A stretch of 60,024 nt of DNA, taken from the NCBI GenBank assembly GCA_944325705.1, contig CALVBB010000012.1, forward strand, positions 1 through 60,024. Direction: 5' to 3'. Both the position numbers and the translations under genes were made by a program. Source of the stretch: Candidatus Gastranaerophilales bacterium. Lineage in GTDB: Bacteria; Cyanobacteriota; Vampirovibrionia; Gastranaerophilales; Gastranaerophilaceae. This document shows, piece by piece, positions 16,218 through 24,708 of this stretch (positions are counted from its first letter, which is position 1; each line of letters begins with the position of its first letter). Under the pieces are notes generated by a model. It was not told the origin of the DNA. It did not search any database and saw only the letters and a program-made list of their open reading frames with translations.

Positions 16218-18080
16218 CTATACTTCACCCAATTCTTCAATAAGTTTGCTGTTTTTATCCGCAAACTCTTTCCCTCTAGCTATTATAGCAAGTTTAAGAA
16301 TTTTGGCAAGATTTATTGCATTCAGGTCTTTAAAATTATCCGGAAGTCTAAGGCTCCAGTTTTCATCGCCTGATGTTCCAGGTCTGTTGTAGACATCGTA
16401 GATATTGAAGAAATCTGTAAAGAATATCTGGATATTTTCAGCTTTTGAAGCAAAAATTTCAACAAGCTTTGTCTGAGCAAGGAGTTCAGCATTTTTAGTT
16501 AATTCAACAATCAAAGCGTCCTTATCTTCCCACTCAGGGAAATCCAAATCTTCAACAAGATTTTTTGCATGCAGGTAGCCTTCATGAGTATTAATCATTG
16601 AATCTGCCCACATTTTAATCGGTTCGTTATCGTGAGTGCCGACCATAGCCCATGTTTTTTCAGTAATATTTTTACATCTGTAAGGGTGTTCCGGCTTTTC
16701 AGGAACAACAAACTGTGTAAGCTTCATACCCTGCAGCCCGTACTCTTCCATAACCGCAGCAACCGGATTTGTCAGAGTACCCAAATCCTCGCAGACAATT
16801 GCGTCTTTATCAAGACCTTCTTCTTCGGCTGCGGCAATAACAATTTTCTCAATAAGTCTGCCGTACTTTCTGATTTGTTCTTTTGAGAGTGTCTTAACTC
16901 TTTTTTCTTTGTCAGCCTCAAGAGTTAAGTCAAGATCCTCCATTGTTGCAATAGCGAATTTAGAAAGTTCCGGATGTTCAGGAGAGGAGAATAATCTTCC
17001 CGCGCCCTGTTCGATTTTCGGTTTTTTGCCTGCTTTGTAAACCCAAGGGTCAATAAGCCCTACAATATGGTCAATTCTCACACCGCCCGGATTTTCCCTG
17101 AACATTTTTTTGTAAAGATTTTTCATCAGCTTGCCGCCTTCATCAAGAGAGCCGTCAGCTTTATAAAGTTTTTCAGGGTTCATTGCAGGAAAGCCCCATG
17201 CCTGACCGTCTTTTGAGAAGTAATCCGGAGGGCATCCGAGCATCCAGCCATCAAGGAACAAGGACTGGTAAGCCCAGGTATCTCTGTCCGAGAAAGCTAC
17301 CTGACGGTCTGCAATCATTTTAATATCTTTTTTCTTAGCGTATTCCAGAGTTTTCTTATTTTGTTTATCCAGAACAAACTGTACAAACTTGTAGAAATCT
17401 ATTTCATCAGCGTATTTTTTGGAGATTTCTTCTATACGTTTGCCGTATTCAAGACCTTCTTCAATAGACTTAGGGTTAAAGAGGTTTTTATCCATTTCTC
17501 TGTCCCACAACGGCCAGTAATCATTTCCATGTTCAATTGAAAGTGCTTCGTAGAGGCTGTCTTTATCGAGCCAGAAGTCATTTTCTCTCTTGAAATGTTC
17601 AAACTCTTTCACAAGCTTTTTGTCATCTTTAGCTTTAAAATTATTCCAGGCTTCTCTTAGAGCCTCGCCCTGTTTGAAATAAATATAGGAATAAGCAGTT
17701 TTATTAGTATTTTTATTAGGATTACCTTCAACAATTTCGTTGTAAGTTTGTTCAGACAGAATATTATCCCATTCTTTTTCTGTTAACTGTTTGAGGTCAA
17801 CGAAAAGCGGATTTCCGGAAAAAATTGTTCCGGTATAAGGGGAAGAATCACAGCTTTTTGTTTTGCCGGCAGGCCCGAGCTGAATACAGTTAAATATACC
17901 TGATGCAAAATCAATAATTTCTTTCCCGCCGTTGGAATTAATTGTACCGAAACCGGTATTTTCACCTTCTGCAGCAGGAAAACTTCCGCTGTGCATTATT
18001 AGAGCAAAATTCTTTTTACCCAGAACTTTTAATGCTTTTTGAATTGATTTAGTCGCTTTTTTCTCTAAAGTGCAAACCAT
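16218..18080 (-). CDS. malQ: 4-alpha-glucanotransferase (GH77)
   Basis: Glycoside hydrolase family 77 amylomaltase, 620 residues, which disproportionates maltodextrins or glycogen-derived glucans in the cytoplasm. The catalytic centre is visible: VRIDHIVGL (nucleophile Asp), VCEDLGTL (acid/base Glu) and GTHDNEPIK (transition-state Asp). SGSFPAAEGENTG-like sequence near the N-terminus replaces the usual SLPG.YG entry motif. The family is usually about 500 residues; the extra length is an insert between about 120 and 210. It probably serves glycogen metabolism, but no other glycogen gene is nearby. Confidence 0.93.
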   Translation of the reverse strand: MVCTLEKKATKSIQKALKVLGKKNFALIMHSGSFPAAEGENTGFGTINSNGGKEIIDFASGIFNCIQLGPAGKTKSCDSSPYTGTIFSGNPLFVDLKQLTEKEWDNILSEQTYNEIVEGNPNKNTNKTAYSYIYFKQGEALREAWNNFKAKDDKKLVKEFEHFKRENDFWLDKDSLYEALSIEHGNDYWPLWDREMDKNLFNPKSIEEGLEYGKRIEEISKKYADEIDFYKFVQFVLDKQNKKTLEYAKKKDIKMIADRQVAFSDRDTWAYQSLFLDGWMLGCPPDYFSKDGQAWGFPAMNPEKLYKADGSLDEGGKLMKNLYKKMFRENPGGVRIDHIVGLIDPWVYKAGKKPKIEQGAGRLFSSPEHPELSKFAIATMEDLDLTLEADKEKRVKTLSKEQIRKYGRLIEKIVIAAAEEEGLDKDAIVCEDLGTLTNPVAAVMEEYGLQGMKLTQFVVPEKPEHPYRCKNITEKTWAMVGTHDNEPIKMWADSMINTHEGYLHAKNLVEDLDFPEWEDKDALIVELTKNAELLAQTKLVEIFASKAENIQIFFTDFFNIYDVYNRPGTSGDENWSLRLPDNFKDLNAINLAKILKLAIIARGKEFADKNSKLIEELGEV

Positions 18081-18168
18081 AATATTTACCCCTTCTTCCC
18101 TAATCTATATACTATAACAAACAGATGGTAGCATAAGAAAAAAATTTTTACAAGGGATAAAAGGGGGA

Positions 18169-18492
18169 TTATATTTTAGAAAAACCAGCTTTCAACAATT
18201 TATATATAATTTTTTTGTTATTAGAATCCTGAGAAGAAATTATATCGGAGATTTCATCATCAAGATTGTCTGGTATATCAACAGTGAAAAAATTAAAGAA
18301 ATCAGCAAGCTGTATATGAAGAACATTCGCCATTTTTTCAAGCACATGCAGCGAAGGGAAAAAGCGTCCTGATTCAACTCCGCTCAGAGAAGATGTTTCT
18401 ATCCCTATAAGCTCTGAAAGCTGCTCCTGTGTGTAGCCATTATTTTTACGGATTTCTTTTATTCGTCTGCCTAAAAGTTTTTTATTATCCAT
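18169..18492 (-). CDS. XRE-family transcriptional regulator
   Basis: A 107-residue regulator beginning MDNKKLLGRRIKE; an upstream GTG at 18513 would add 7 residues. Helix-turn-helix at about 6-60 (RRIKEIRKNNGYTQEQLSELIGIETSSLSGVESGR), then an acidic linker and a C-terminal helix. It is a paralogue of 11717-12061. It is divergent from the pilin gene at 18745, with the pilin promoter between them, so the pilin is its obvious candidate target. That is inference. Confidence 0.85.
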   Translation of the reverse strand: MDNKKLLGRRIKEIRKNNGYTQEQLSELIGIETSSLSGVESGRFFPSLHVLEKMANVLHIQLADFFNFFTVDIPDNLDDEISDIISSQDSNNKKIIYKLLKAGFSKI

Positions 18493-18585
18493 AATGATAT
18501 ATATTTTACACACTCCACCCGCGAAAAATAAGCGAGAATATTACGCACTTTAGCTAACAATTAAGTAACAATCTATTAAAACCAC

Positions 18586-18614
18586 TTGACAATCACTTAG
18601 TTATAGTTTAAAAT
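18586..18614 (+). promoter_or_regulatory. strong promoter of pilin 18745
   Basis: A perfect TTGACA (18586-18591), a 17-nt spacer and TAAAAT (18609-18614) give a predicted start near 18621 and a leader of about 125 nt. Confidence 0.8.
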
Positions 18615-18651
18615 AAGTGTATAACAAATACTTTTGTAAAATAACACTCTT

Positions 18652-18689
18652 TTAGTTAAGCCTGAAAAGGCTATCTTTGAACACTAACT
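18652..18689 (+). promoter_or_regulatory. structured 5' leader of pilin 18745
   Basis: In the predicted leader AGCC-TGAAAA-GGCT (18659-18672) forms a hairpin enclosed by TTAGT (18652-18656) pairing with ACTAA (18683-18687). GAGGGGTTGG follows. I could not match it to a known riboswitch class. Confidence 0.4.
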
Positions 18690-18744
18690 GAGGGGTTGGA
18701 AGATATTTGTACATAGTTAAATTAAGAGAAAGGTGAAAAGAATT

Positions 18745-19395
18745 ATGACAAAACGATTTGGTTTTACTCTTGCAGAAGTGTTGATTACACTCGGTATTAT
18801 CGGCGTTGTAGCTGCCATGACAATGCCTACATTGATGAACTCAACAAACGGTGCTCAGTACAAAACTGCTTATAAAAAAGCATTGTCAGTACTTTCACAG
18901 GCTGTAGTTTTGAACGTAGCACTTGATGACTATGATATGTCTCAGGCTACTGTAACAGATGGAACTGCTACAAATGGTTCTTCAGCTTCTTTGTATAACC
19001 TGTTCAACAACCGTATGAACGTTGTTAAAACTTCTAGCGGTGCCACAGACGATACAGGCTGGGAATCTGGAACGGCCCAATTCGGAAGTAAGGGATCAGG
19101 CAACTACACGTTGTTCTTTAACGATGGTATTGTATTTACATTCCCGAAAAATGGATCCAACTGTACTGAAGGCAACGCCACTACTACTGAAGATAAATGC
19201 TACGGTGTAATCGATGTTAACGGTGAAAAGAACCCGAACAAAGTCGTTAACTGTGACGGTAAAGCTTGGAATGCCGGAGGTGAGGATTGTAAAGTATCAA
19301 ACCCTACAGATATTTATCCTGTAGTTATGTACGATCAGACAATTCTTCCTGCTACTAGAGCTGGTGAAGCTGTTCTCTACGGCGCAGGAAATTAG
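18745..19395 (+). CDS. type IV pilin-like protein with short leader
   Basis: A 216-residue pilin or pseudopilin. The leader is short (MTKRFG|FTLAEV, prepilin peptidase site after Gly6), followed by the hydrophobic N-terminal helix and a Gly/Ser/Asn-rich globular domain. Conserved family elements are NDGIVFTFPKNG, CYGVIDVNGEKNPNKV and cysteine pairs. The ATG at 18745 is preferred over the GTG at 18733 because AGAAAGG sits about 9 bases before the ATG. With its strong promoter and long leader it looks like the major pilin among those in the window. It lacks the G-tract and long leader of loci A, B and C. Confidence 0.9.
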   Translation: MTKRFGFTLAEVLITLGIIGVVAAMTMPTLMNSTNGAQYKTAYKKALSVLSQAVVLNVALDDYDMSQATVTDGTATNGSSASLYNLFNNRMNVVKTSSGATDDTGWESGTAQFGSKGSGNYTLFFNDGIVFTFPKNGSNCTEGNATTTEDKCYGVIDVNGEKNPNKVVNCDGKAWNAGGEDCKVSNPTDIYPVVMYDQTILPATRAGEAVLYGAGN

Positions 19396-19543
19396 CCGGA
19401 TTTTCGTCAGGGCGGAACGCAGCGAGCCCGTAAGGCGGCGAAAAACGTTGAGTTTCCCGACAACCCGAATAATCCGGAAGTGAGCGAAAGGCAAACATTT
19501 AATGCCGGAGACTCAAATACAATTTATCTTTTTGTTATAATCT

Positions 19544-19571
19544 GCGGAGGCTATGACTTCCGCTTTTTTTT
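19544..19571 (+). terminator. terminator of pilin 18745
   Basis: GCGGAGG/CTTCCGC stem (one G-U pair) with a CTATGA loop, followed by eight T. It lies about 150 bp after the stop. The 3' UTR between is GC-rich and itself foldable (CCGGATT near 19397 with AATCCGG near 19470). Confidence 0.85.
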
Positions 19572-19602
19572 GCCGACTCACACAACTCTGAATTCAATGC
19601 GC

Positions 19603-19773
19603 AGTAATGACGGTCGGATTAGTAAATCCGACCGTCATTACTTTTGCTCCCTTTGTAAGGGAGGTGGCGCGAATGCGCCGGAGGGTTTACCCTCACCCGA
19701 ATTTGTAAATTCGTCCTGCCTATAACTCACTGCCCCCTCTCCCGCCTACGGCACCCTCCACAGCAGGGGGAGG
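19603..19773. repeat. composite palindromic repeat element
   Basis: No gene lies between 19396 and 19813. This stretch is a chain of adjacent palindromes: an 18-bp perfect stem (19603-19620 with 19625-19642), then CTCCCTTTGTAAGGGAG, GGCGCGAATGCGCC, GAGGGTTTACCCTC and CGAATTTGTAAATTCG (19698-19713), and a last arm pair GCCCCCT/AGGGGG around 19732-19771. A partial second copy lies at 37330-37376. The 16-mer at 19698 also occurs inside all three G-tract pilin leaders. Confidence 0.8.
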
Positions 19774-19813
19774 AATATGGTAACTTATTCAATGTTTGTT
19801 ATATAATTATCCT

Positions 19814-20638
19814 ATGAAAAAATGGCGGATGGTTTTAGGATATTTTATTTTAATCCTCATTGCAATAAGTATGCTGTACCCTTTTTTTGCAATGATTAAC
19901 CTTTCCTTTGTGAATGATGATGCTATCTTTTCACAGGCAGGCAGAGTGTTTTACTCAGGCTTCACACTTGATAATTACAAAAACGTTTTTACACAAATTC
20001 CACTCTGCAGATACTTTTTGAATAGTCTGATTGTAGCTTCCGTTACGACTGCCGGACAGGTCATTTTTGCCGCCCTCGCAGGTTACGCGTTTGCAAGGTT
20101 TAATTTCAAATACAAAAATGCTATCTTTTTAATTATTCTCATAACAATGCTTGTTCCTCCGCAGGTAAACATTATTCCGCTGTTTTTCCTTATGCGTGAA
20201 CTTCATTTGATTGATACGTATTCAGCATTGATACTGCCGGGGCTTTTCGGCGGCTTCGGAATATTTCTTATGCGCCAGTATTTTCTCGGTTTTCCGAAAG
20301 ATCTGGAAGAAGCTGCTAAAATCGATGGATGCAATCTGTTTGAAACCTTCTTTAAAATTGCACTTCCGCTTGCGTTGCCAACTGTGGCTACACTTGCACT
20401 TTTCACTTTCGTAACAACATGGAACAGCTTTATGTGGCCGCTTATTGTTACAAATTCCGAAAGTATGCGCACTCTGCCTGTCGGGCTTGCCATTTTCAAA
20501 GGAAGTTTCAGAGAACTAACCATGTGGGGCGACCTGCTTGCCTGTTCCGTAATCTGCACAATTCCTGTTATCGGAGTTTTCCTCGCCGGTAAAAAATATT
20601 TTATAAATGACATTATGCAGGGCGGCGTGAAAGAATAA
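19814..20638 (+). CDS. sugar ABC transporter permease (MalG/UgpE type)
   Basis: Inner-membrane permease of a carbohydrate (CUT1) importer, 274 residues with six predicted membrane segments. The EAA loop that docks the ATPase is EEAAKIDGCNLFETFFKIALP, as in MalG-like subunits. The ATG at 19814 begins MKKWRMVLGYF. There is no Shine-Dalgarno, and TATAAT at 19802-19807 places the likely transcript start on the ATG itself. Its usual partners (second permease, binding protein, ATPase) are not adjacent, so it must pair with subunits encoded elsewhere. Substrate unknown. Confidence 0.9.
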   Translation: MKKWRMVLGYFILILIAISMLYPFFAMINLSFVNDDAIFSQAGRVFYSGFTLDNYKNVFTQIPLCRYFLNSLIVASVTTAGQVIFAALAGYAFARFNFKYKNAIFLIILITMLVPPQVNIIPLFFLMRELHLIDTYSALILPGLFGGFGIFLMRQYFLGFPKDLEEAAKIDGCNLFETFFKIALPLALPTVATLALFTFVTTWNSFMWPLIVTNSESMRTLPVGLAIFKGSFRELTMWGDLLACSVICTIPVIGVFLAGKKYFINDIMQGGVKE

Positions 20639-20697
20639 TTCATGCAATATAGCGCCTTTCTTAAGTGATACTGAACTTTATATGGACAGGCTCACTC

Positions 20698-20745
20698 AAA
20701 ATTTTTAAGATCCTGAAATAAATTCAGGATGACAAAAATTTTGGT
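20698..20745. repeat. imperfect palindrome (ATCCTGAA...TTCAGGAT)
   Basis: ATCCTGAA (20710-20717) pairs with TTCAGGAT (20723-20730), flanked by an outer AAAATTTTT/AAAAATTTT pairing. It may terminate the permease transcript or be a dispersed repeat. Confidence 0.55.
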
Positions 20746-20868
20746 TCGCTTTGATAGACTACTCCAGCATTAAACTATTACCGGTATTGAGTGTATACTT
20801 GAAGGTAACGCCATTTAATTTTGTCTAAAAAAAATGTTTGTGCTACCATAAAATCGGAGATAATTTCT

Positions 20869-21663
20869 ATGCCGGAAAATTATGGAATAGCACTTTTAAT
20901 AACACTTTTTGCAGGACTTGCAACCGCTATCGGGGCTGTAGTTGCTTTCGTAACCCAAAAAGATAATATGAAGGCACTCTCTATAGGTCTTGGATTTTCT
21001 GCAGGTGTTATGATTTTTCTCTCGTTTGTAGACATAATCCCAAGTGCTGGCGAGATGCTGAAAGAAGTTTTCCCGAATGATTTTGAATGGGTCGTGTACG
21101 CCGGGTTTATTCTCGGCTTGCTGATTGCTATTTTAATTGACTACTTCCTGCCGGATCACGTTGAGGAAGAAGAACTACTTAATCCTGAGGTCGAGTATAT
21201 TAAACATAACCACATGATTAAACGTGCAGGACTGCTGACAGCTGTCGCAATCTGTATTCACAATTTTCCGGAAGGCATGGCAACATTTCTCGCTTCCACC
21301 CACAATTTAACACTCGGAATTTCTGTTGCTGTTGCTATCGCAATACATAATATTCCTGAAGGCATTGCAGTTGCCCTCCCGATTTACCACGCAACAGGCA
21401 AAAAACGATATGCAATGCTCTATGCCGCACTTTCCGGAATTTCGGAGCCTATAGGTGCAGTAATCGGTATGTTTTTAATCCAGCTTTTTATGCCGGAAAT
21501 TATGGTTGGCGTTTCTATGGCTGCTGTTGCAGGTATTATGATTTACATCTCCTTTGATACCCTGCTTCCGCTTGCAAAAGAATACGGAAACTGGCACCTT
21601 TCTATGGTCGGGATTATGACCGGTATATTATTTATCTGGCTAAGTCTGCTGCTGCTGCCATAA
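20869..21663 (+). CDS. zupT: ZIP-family zinc transporter
   Basis: ZupT-like importer of zinc and other divalent metals, 264 residues with eight predicted membrane segments. The two metal-binding helices show HNFPEG and HNIPEG, the hallmark of the ZIP family; a short acidic and His-containing loop (EEEELLNPEVEYIKHNH) precedes the first. The start is placed at MPENYGIALL after CGGAGATAATTTCT; a longer reading from 20821 has no ribosome binding site. Located alone between the permease and trpD-like genes. Confidence 0.94.
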   Translation: MPENYGIALLITLFAGLATAIGAVVAFVTQKDNMKALSIGLGFSAGVMIFLSFVDIIPSAGEMLKEVFPNDFEWVVYAGFILGLLIAILIDYFLPDHVEEEELLNPEVEYIKHNHMIKRAGLLTAVAICIHNFPEGMATFLASTHNLTLGISVAVAIAIHNIPEGIAVALPIYHATGKKRYAMLYAALSGISEPIGAVIGMFLIQLFMPEIMVGVSMAAVAGIMIYISFDTLLPLAKEYGNWHLSMVGIMTGILFIWLSLLLLP

Positions 21664-21713
21664 AACTTCCACCCCTTTTCCGGATATTGATATTTTTGAG
21701 GTAATATATAATT

Positions 21714-22748
21714 ATGAAAGATTGTCTTAAAAAACTTATGGCAAAAGAAGATTTAAGTTTTGCTGAAATTAACGATACAGTCGAAAAAATTGCGAATAAT
21801 GAAGCCTCTGATGCTCAAATCGGCGCGTTCCTTGCCGCAGTTACGGCAAAAGGCGTTTCTAAAGACGAATTTTACGCATTCGCACGCGCTATGAGGAATT
21901 TCGCACTCAGAGTCCAAACTGATAAATACGTTGTTGATGCCTGCGGTACCGGCGCTGATATGTCCGGAACAATTAACATATCAACGGCAGCATCAATAAC
22001 TGCAAACGCTTGCGGGGTTAATGTTGTTAAACAGACAAACTCCTCAATAACAAGCGCCTGCGGAAGCACAGATTTCTTAAGCGCGCTGGGTATTGAAATA
22101 ACCAGAACCCCTGAAAAAGCACTTGAAAACTTTAGCAGAAACGGCATAACCTTTGTCCATTCGCCGTATTTTAACAACTTTGCTAAAGTGAATAACCCTA
22201 TCCGGCAGCAAATCGGAATTAAAACAATATTTAACTACCTCGGTCCGCTGATTAACCCATCGTTTCCAGATGCACAGCTTTTAGGGGTATCGTCTAACGA
22301 AATGTGCGACAAAATGGCTTACGCATTATCAAAACTGGGAACTGACAGGGCGCTTGTTGTAAACGGGCTGGAGCCTAATCTTGATGAAATCAGCATCTGC
22401 TCAAAAACACGTGTGCTCGAATTAAAAAACGGCGAAATATTTGAGTATACCCTTTCACCTGAAAATTTTGGAATTAAGCGTGCACAGCTCAGAGAAATTC
22501 AGGGCGGCAACGGCATTGACAATGCAAAATTTGTAACAGAAGTTTTTAAAGGCGAAAGGCAGGATGCAATGTTTGATATTATCAGTCTTAACGCCGGAGC
22601 AATGATTTATCTTTCAGGACTGAAACCTTCTATTGTTGAAGGTTTTGAACTTGCGCGCGAAACTATTTTAAGCGGAAAAGTATTTAAAAAGTTACAGGAA
22701 TTACAGAAAAACGGAGCTGAAAAAAGTGAATTTATCAAATCTGTTTGA
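21714..22748 (+). CDS. anthranilate phosphoribosyltransferase family protein (TrpD-like)
   Basis: A 344-residue member of the TrpD/nucleoside-phosphorylase-like transferase family. The helical N-terminus and the PRPP loop ACGTGADMSGT with NISTA are clear, as are NPIRQQIGIKTIFNYLGPL and LDEIS. It differs at the substrate motif: the usual KHGNR appears as KQTNSS, so the His and Arg expected next to anthranilate are missing. The protein may be a divergent TrpD or a paralogue acting on another aromatic base. No other trp gene is nearby. Its 3' end overlaps the radical SAM gene by 23 bp. Confidence 0.85.
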   Translation: MKDCLKKLMAKEDLSFAEINDTVEKIANNEASDAQIGAFLAAVTAKGVSKDEFYAFARAMRNFALRVQTDKYVVDACGTGADMSGTINISTAASITANACGVNVVKQTNSSITSACGSTDFLSALGIEITRTPEKALENFSRNGITFVHSPYFNNFAKVNNPIRQQIGIKTIFNYLGPLINPSFPDAQLLGVSSNEMCDKMAYALSKLGTDRALVVNGLEPNLDEISICSKTRVLELKNGEIFEYTLSPENFGIKRAQLREIQGGNGIDNAKFVTEVFKGERQDAMFDIISLNAGAMIYLSGLKPSIVEGFELARETILSGKVFKKLQELQKNGAEKSEFIKSV

Positions 22749-23793
22749 TTTTGGAAGAAATCTCTATGCACTGCCGGCATACAAAGATAGAAGCGGAAAA
22801 GCACCCATGCCGCTGCGGTACTTCTTTGAACTGACTTACCGCTGCAATCTTCAATGTCCGTACTGCTATGTAGGCAATGAACGCAACAGAGAAGAACTTA
22901 CAACTGATGATTGGTTCAGAATTATTGACCAGATACCTTTTTACTCCTTTGTAACTCTTGTCGGCGGAGAACCGCTTATCAGAAAAGATTTTGTTGATAT
23001 TCTTATGCACACTGCAAAAAAAACTTTTGGCAAGCTGAATGTGGTTTCCAACGGGATTTTGATTAATGACGAGATTATAGATGCCTTTATAAAAAGCAGG
23101 ATGATGCTTTTGTCGGTATCGCTTGACGGTTACGGTGAAAATCACGACAAAAACCGCGCAAAAGCCGGCATCTGGGATAAGATTATGAACAATTTCGAAA
23201 ACATGAATTCCCGTAAAAAGCGTCCGATGGTTGATATTAAGACAATTGTTCTCGAAAATAATCTCGATGATTTAGTGAAGCTTTACAAAATGTGCGATGA
23301 AATGAGATTTAATTTCCTTTCAATTTCCTTTTTGCGCAACAACAATCTGAAACAAAATTCCGTACTTTTTGACAGTTTTGTGCCGGAGTTTAATATGAAT
23401 TACCCTATTCAAAAATACTTTGATATGGAGCATTTCAAAGAGGTTTACAGGGAACTTGAAAGCCTCAGCAAAAACTCAAATGTCAAAATCAGGTTTTCGC
23501 CAAAGTTTGAGTATGCAAAAAATCCGCTCGAAAAAATTGAAGAATTTTTCAACACTCCTGCGGACAAGCCTGTTTATGAAATTTACAAAACATGTATGTA
23601 TCCGTTTTCAAATATGATGATTAACCCGTCAGGCGATGTCTATCCTTGTCTTTCCCAGCGCATCGGAAACGTTAAGGAAATGCCGCTCAAAGAAGCATTT
23701 AATCTGCCGCACTACCGGTGCTTCAGAAAAAATCTTCAGGCAGCAAAAGTTTTCGGAGCATGCCAGATGTGCTGCGAGTTGTGCGTCAAATAA
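22726..23793 (+). CDS. radical SAM protein with SPASM-type C-terminus
   Basis: A 355-residue radical S-adenosylmethionine enzyme. The [4Fe-4S] motif is CNLQCPYC (Cys40, 44 and 47), followed by VGGEPL (the GGE SAM-binding motif). The C-terminal part has TCMYPFSNMMINPSGDVYPC and a terminal CQMCCELC cluster, the pattern of a SPASM/twitch auxiliary iron-sulfur domain used by peptide- and cofactor-modifying enzymes. It starts with GTG inside the trpD-like gene (23-bp overlap), so translation is coupled. No precursor peptide was recognised close by. Substrate unknown. Confidence 0.87.
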   Translation: MNLSNLFDFGRNLYALPAYKDRSGKAPMPLRYFFELTYRCNLQCPYCYVGNERNREELTTDDWFRIIDQIPFYSFVTLVGGEPLIRKDFVDILMHTAKKTFGKLNVVSNGILINDEIIDAFIKSRMMLLSVSLDGYGENHDKNRAKAGIWDKIMNNFENMNSRKKRPMVDIKTIVLENNLDDLVKLYKMCDEMRFNFLSISFLRNNNLKQNSVLFDSFVPEFNMNYPIQKYFDMEHFKEVYRELESLSKNSNVKIRFSPKFEYAKNPLEKIEEFFNTPADKPVYEIYKTCMYPFSNMMINPSGDVYPCLSQRIGNVKEMPLKEAFNLPHYRCFRKNLQAAKVFGACQMCCELCVK

Positions 23794-23865
23794 TTACCAT
23801 GGGTAATCTCTTTTAAACTTCCACCGGACCAGTCCGGCTCTTCTCTGGCAGAAATGTCCGTTAAA
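23794..23865 (-). pseudogene. scrap of a pilin 3' end
   Basis: On the minus strand a 23-codon piece ends in RWKFKRDYPW and a stop, nearly the same as the C-terminus of the neighbouring pilin (GWEFKRDYPW, stop at 23926). The DNA around both stops is also alike (ATTACCATGG-TAATC-CTTTTAAACT). It looks like a remnant left by duplication or recombination between pilin genes. Confidence 0.6.
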
Positions 23866-23925
23866 ACTTTACGGCTACCGCTGCTGTTGACGGCTGGGAG
23901 TTTTTATATAACAGACCCAACCGGA

Positions 23926-24648
23926 TTACCATGGATAATCCCTTTTAAACTCCCAGCCGTCATACATCAAAAGACAGCCGCAGGTCTGGGGATCAGTTTT
24001 GCAGGCTGAAACAAGTTTCTCTCTTTTATCTGTCATATAAACAGTACCACCTGTTATATTCTTATGAGTATCACAGGTCATATAATGAAATTTGTCATTG
24101 ATATTCAGACGAAATGAAAATATATCCTGCCCGTAGGTATTAGGTTTTTTATATCCGTTTGTGTCAAATCGAACATGCAGGGTCAACGAGGTTGCAAGTC
24201 CGGTTTCCTCGTCTAGACCACCACCTGTTATAGCTGTAATCATACTCCCGTCACCGAAAATATATAAAACGGAACTTGAAGAAATATAATTACTGCTTAC
24301 ACACTTGCTAGGAGTTATACAGTATTTATAATCCCCAATACATGAAACATTTGCATCCTTACATCTTTTTACCACAACCATATACTTCATTATGTATTTA
24401 TCAAACCAGGAGTACAAAGAATCTGGGTCATGATATACCAGAGTTTCAATCCAGTAACGGGGCTCACCATTATCGACGGTAGACCGGTTTATCGCCTGAT
24501 TCATCGCACTGTAAAATTTTTTCAACCTTGCTGCAGTATCCCTCTTTTGAATTTTATTCATCAAAGACGGAAGTGTCATGGCTGCGACAACACCGATAAT
24601 TCCAAGAGTTATCAGCACTTCCGCCAATGTAAAGGCCCTTATTTTCAT
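23926..24648 (-). CDS. type IV pilin-like protein with short leader
   Basis: A 240-residue pilin or pseudopilin: leader MKIRA|FTLAEVLITLG, hydrophobic helix, then a globular domain with the family elements RFDTNGYKKPNTYGQDIFSF and a Cys-rich C-terminus (CKTDPQTCGCLL...WEFKRDYPW). GAGGA lies about 8 bases before the ATG. It is divergent from the XRE regulator at 24747. Its promoter is overlapped and followed by a palindromic operator. A copy of its 3' end lies just downstream. Confidence 0.9.
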   Translation of the reverse strand: MKIRAFTLAEVLITLGIIGVVAAMTLPSLMNKIQKRDTAARLKKFYSAMNQAINRSTVDNGEPRYWIETLVYHDPDSLYSWFDKYIMKYMVVVKRCKDANVSCIGDYKYCITPSKCVSSNYISSSSVLYIFGDGSMITAITGGGLDEETGLATSLTLHVRFDTNGYKKPNTYGQDIFSFRLNINDKFHYMTCDTHKNITGGTVYMTDKREKLVSACKTDPQTCGCLLMYDGWEFKRDYPW

Positions 24649-24676
24649 AGTTAAATCCTCATTATAGTTAACAATA

Positions 24677-24708
24677 AACTACTATAGTAGTTATAAAACT
24701 ACTATAAG
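24677..24708. promoter_or_regulatory. palindromic operator between pilin and XRE gene
   Basis: AACTACTATAGTAGTT (24677-24692) is a perfect 16-bp palindrome. A half-site AACTACTATA follows at 24697-24706 and overlaps the pilin -10 box. This is a plausible binding site for the adjacent XRE protein, which would repress the pilin. Confidence 0.7.

Noticed and set aside
18652-18720. Cyclic di-GMP or other known riboswitch before pilin 18745
   Set aside because: The conserved core sequences of the common classes are not visible; only a generic structured leader can be supported.
19603-19773. CRISPR array or insertion sequence
   Set aside because: The palindromes are adjacent and of different sequence, with no spacer periodicity and no transposase frame.
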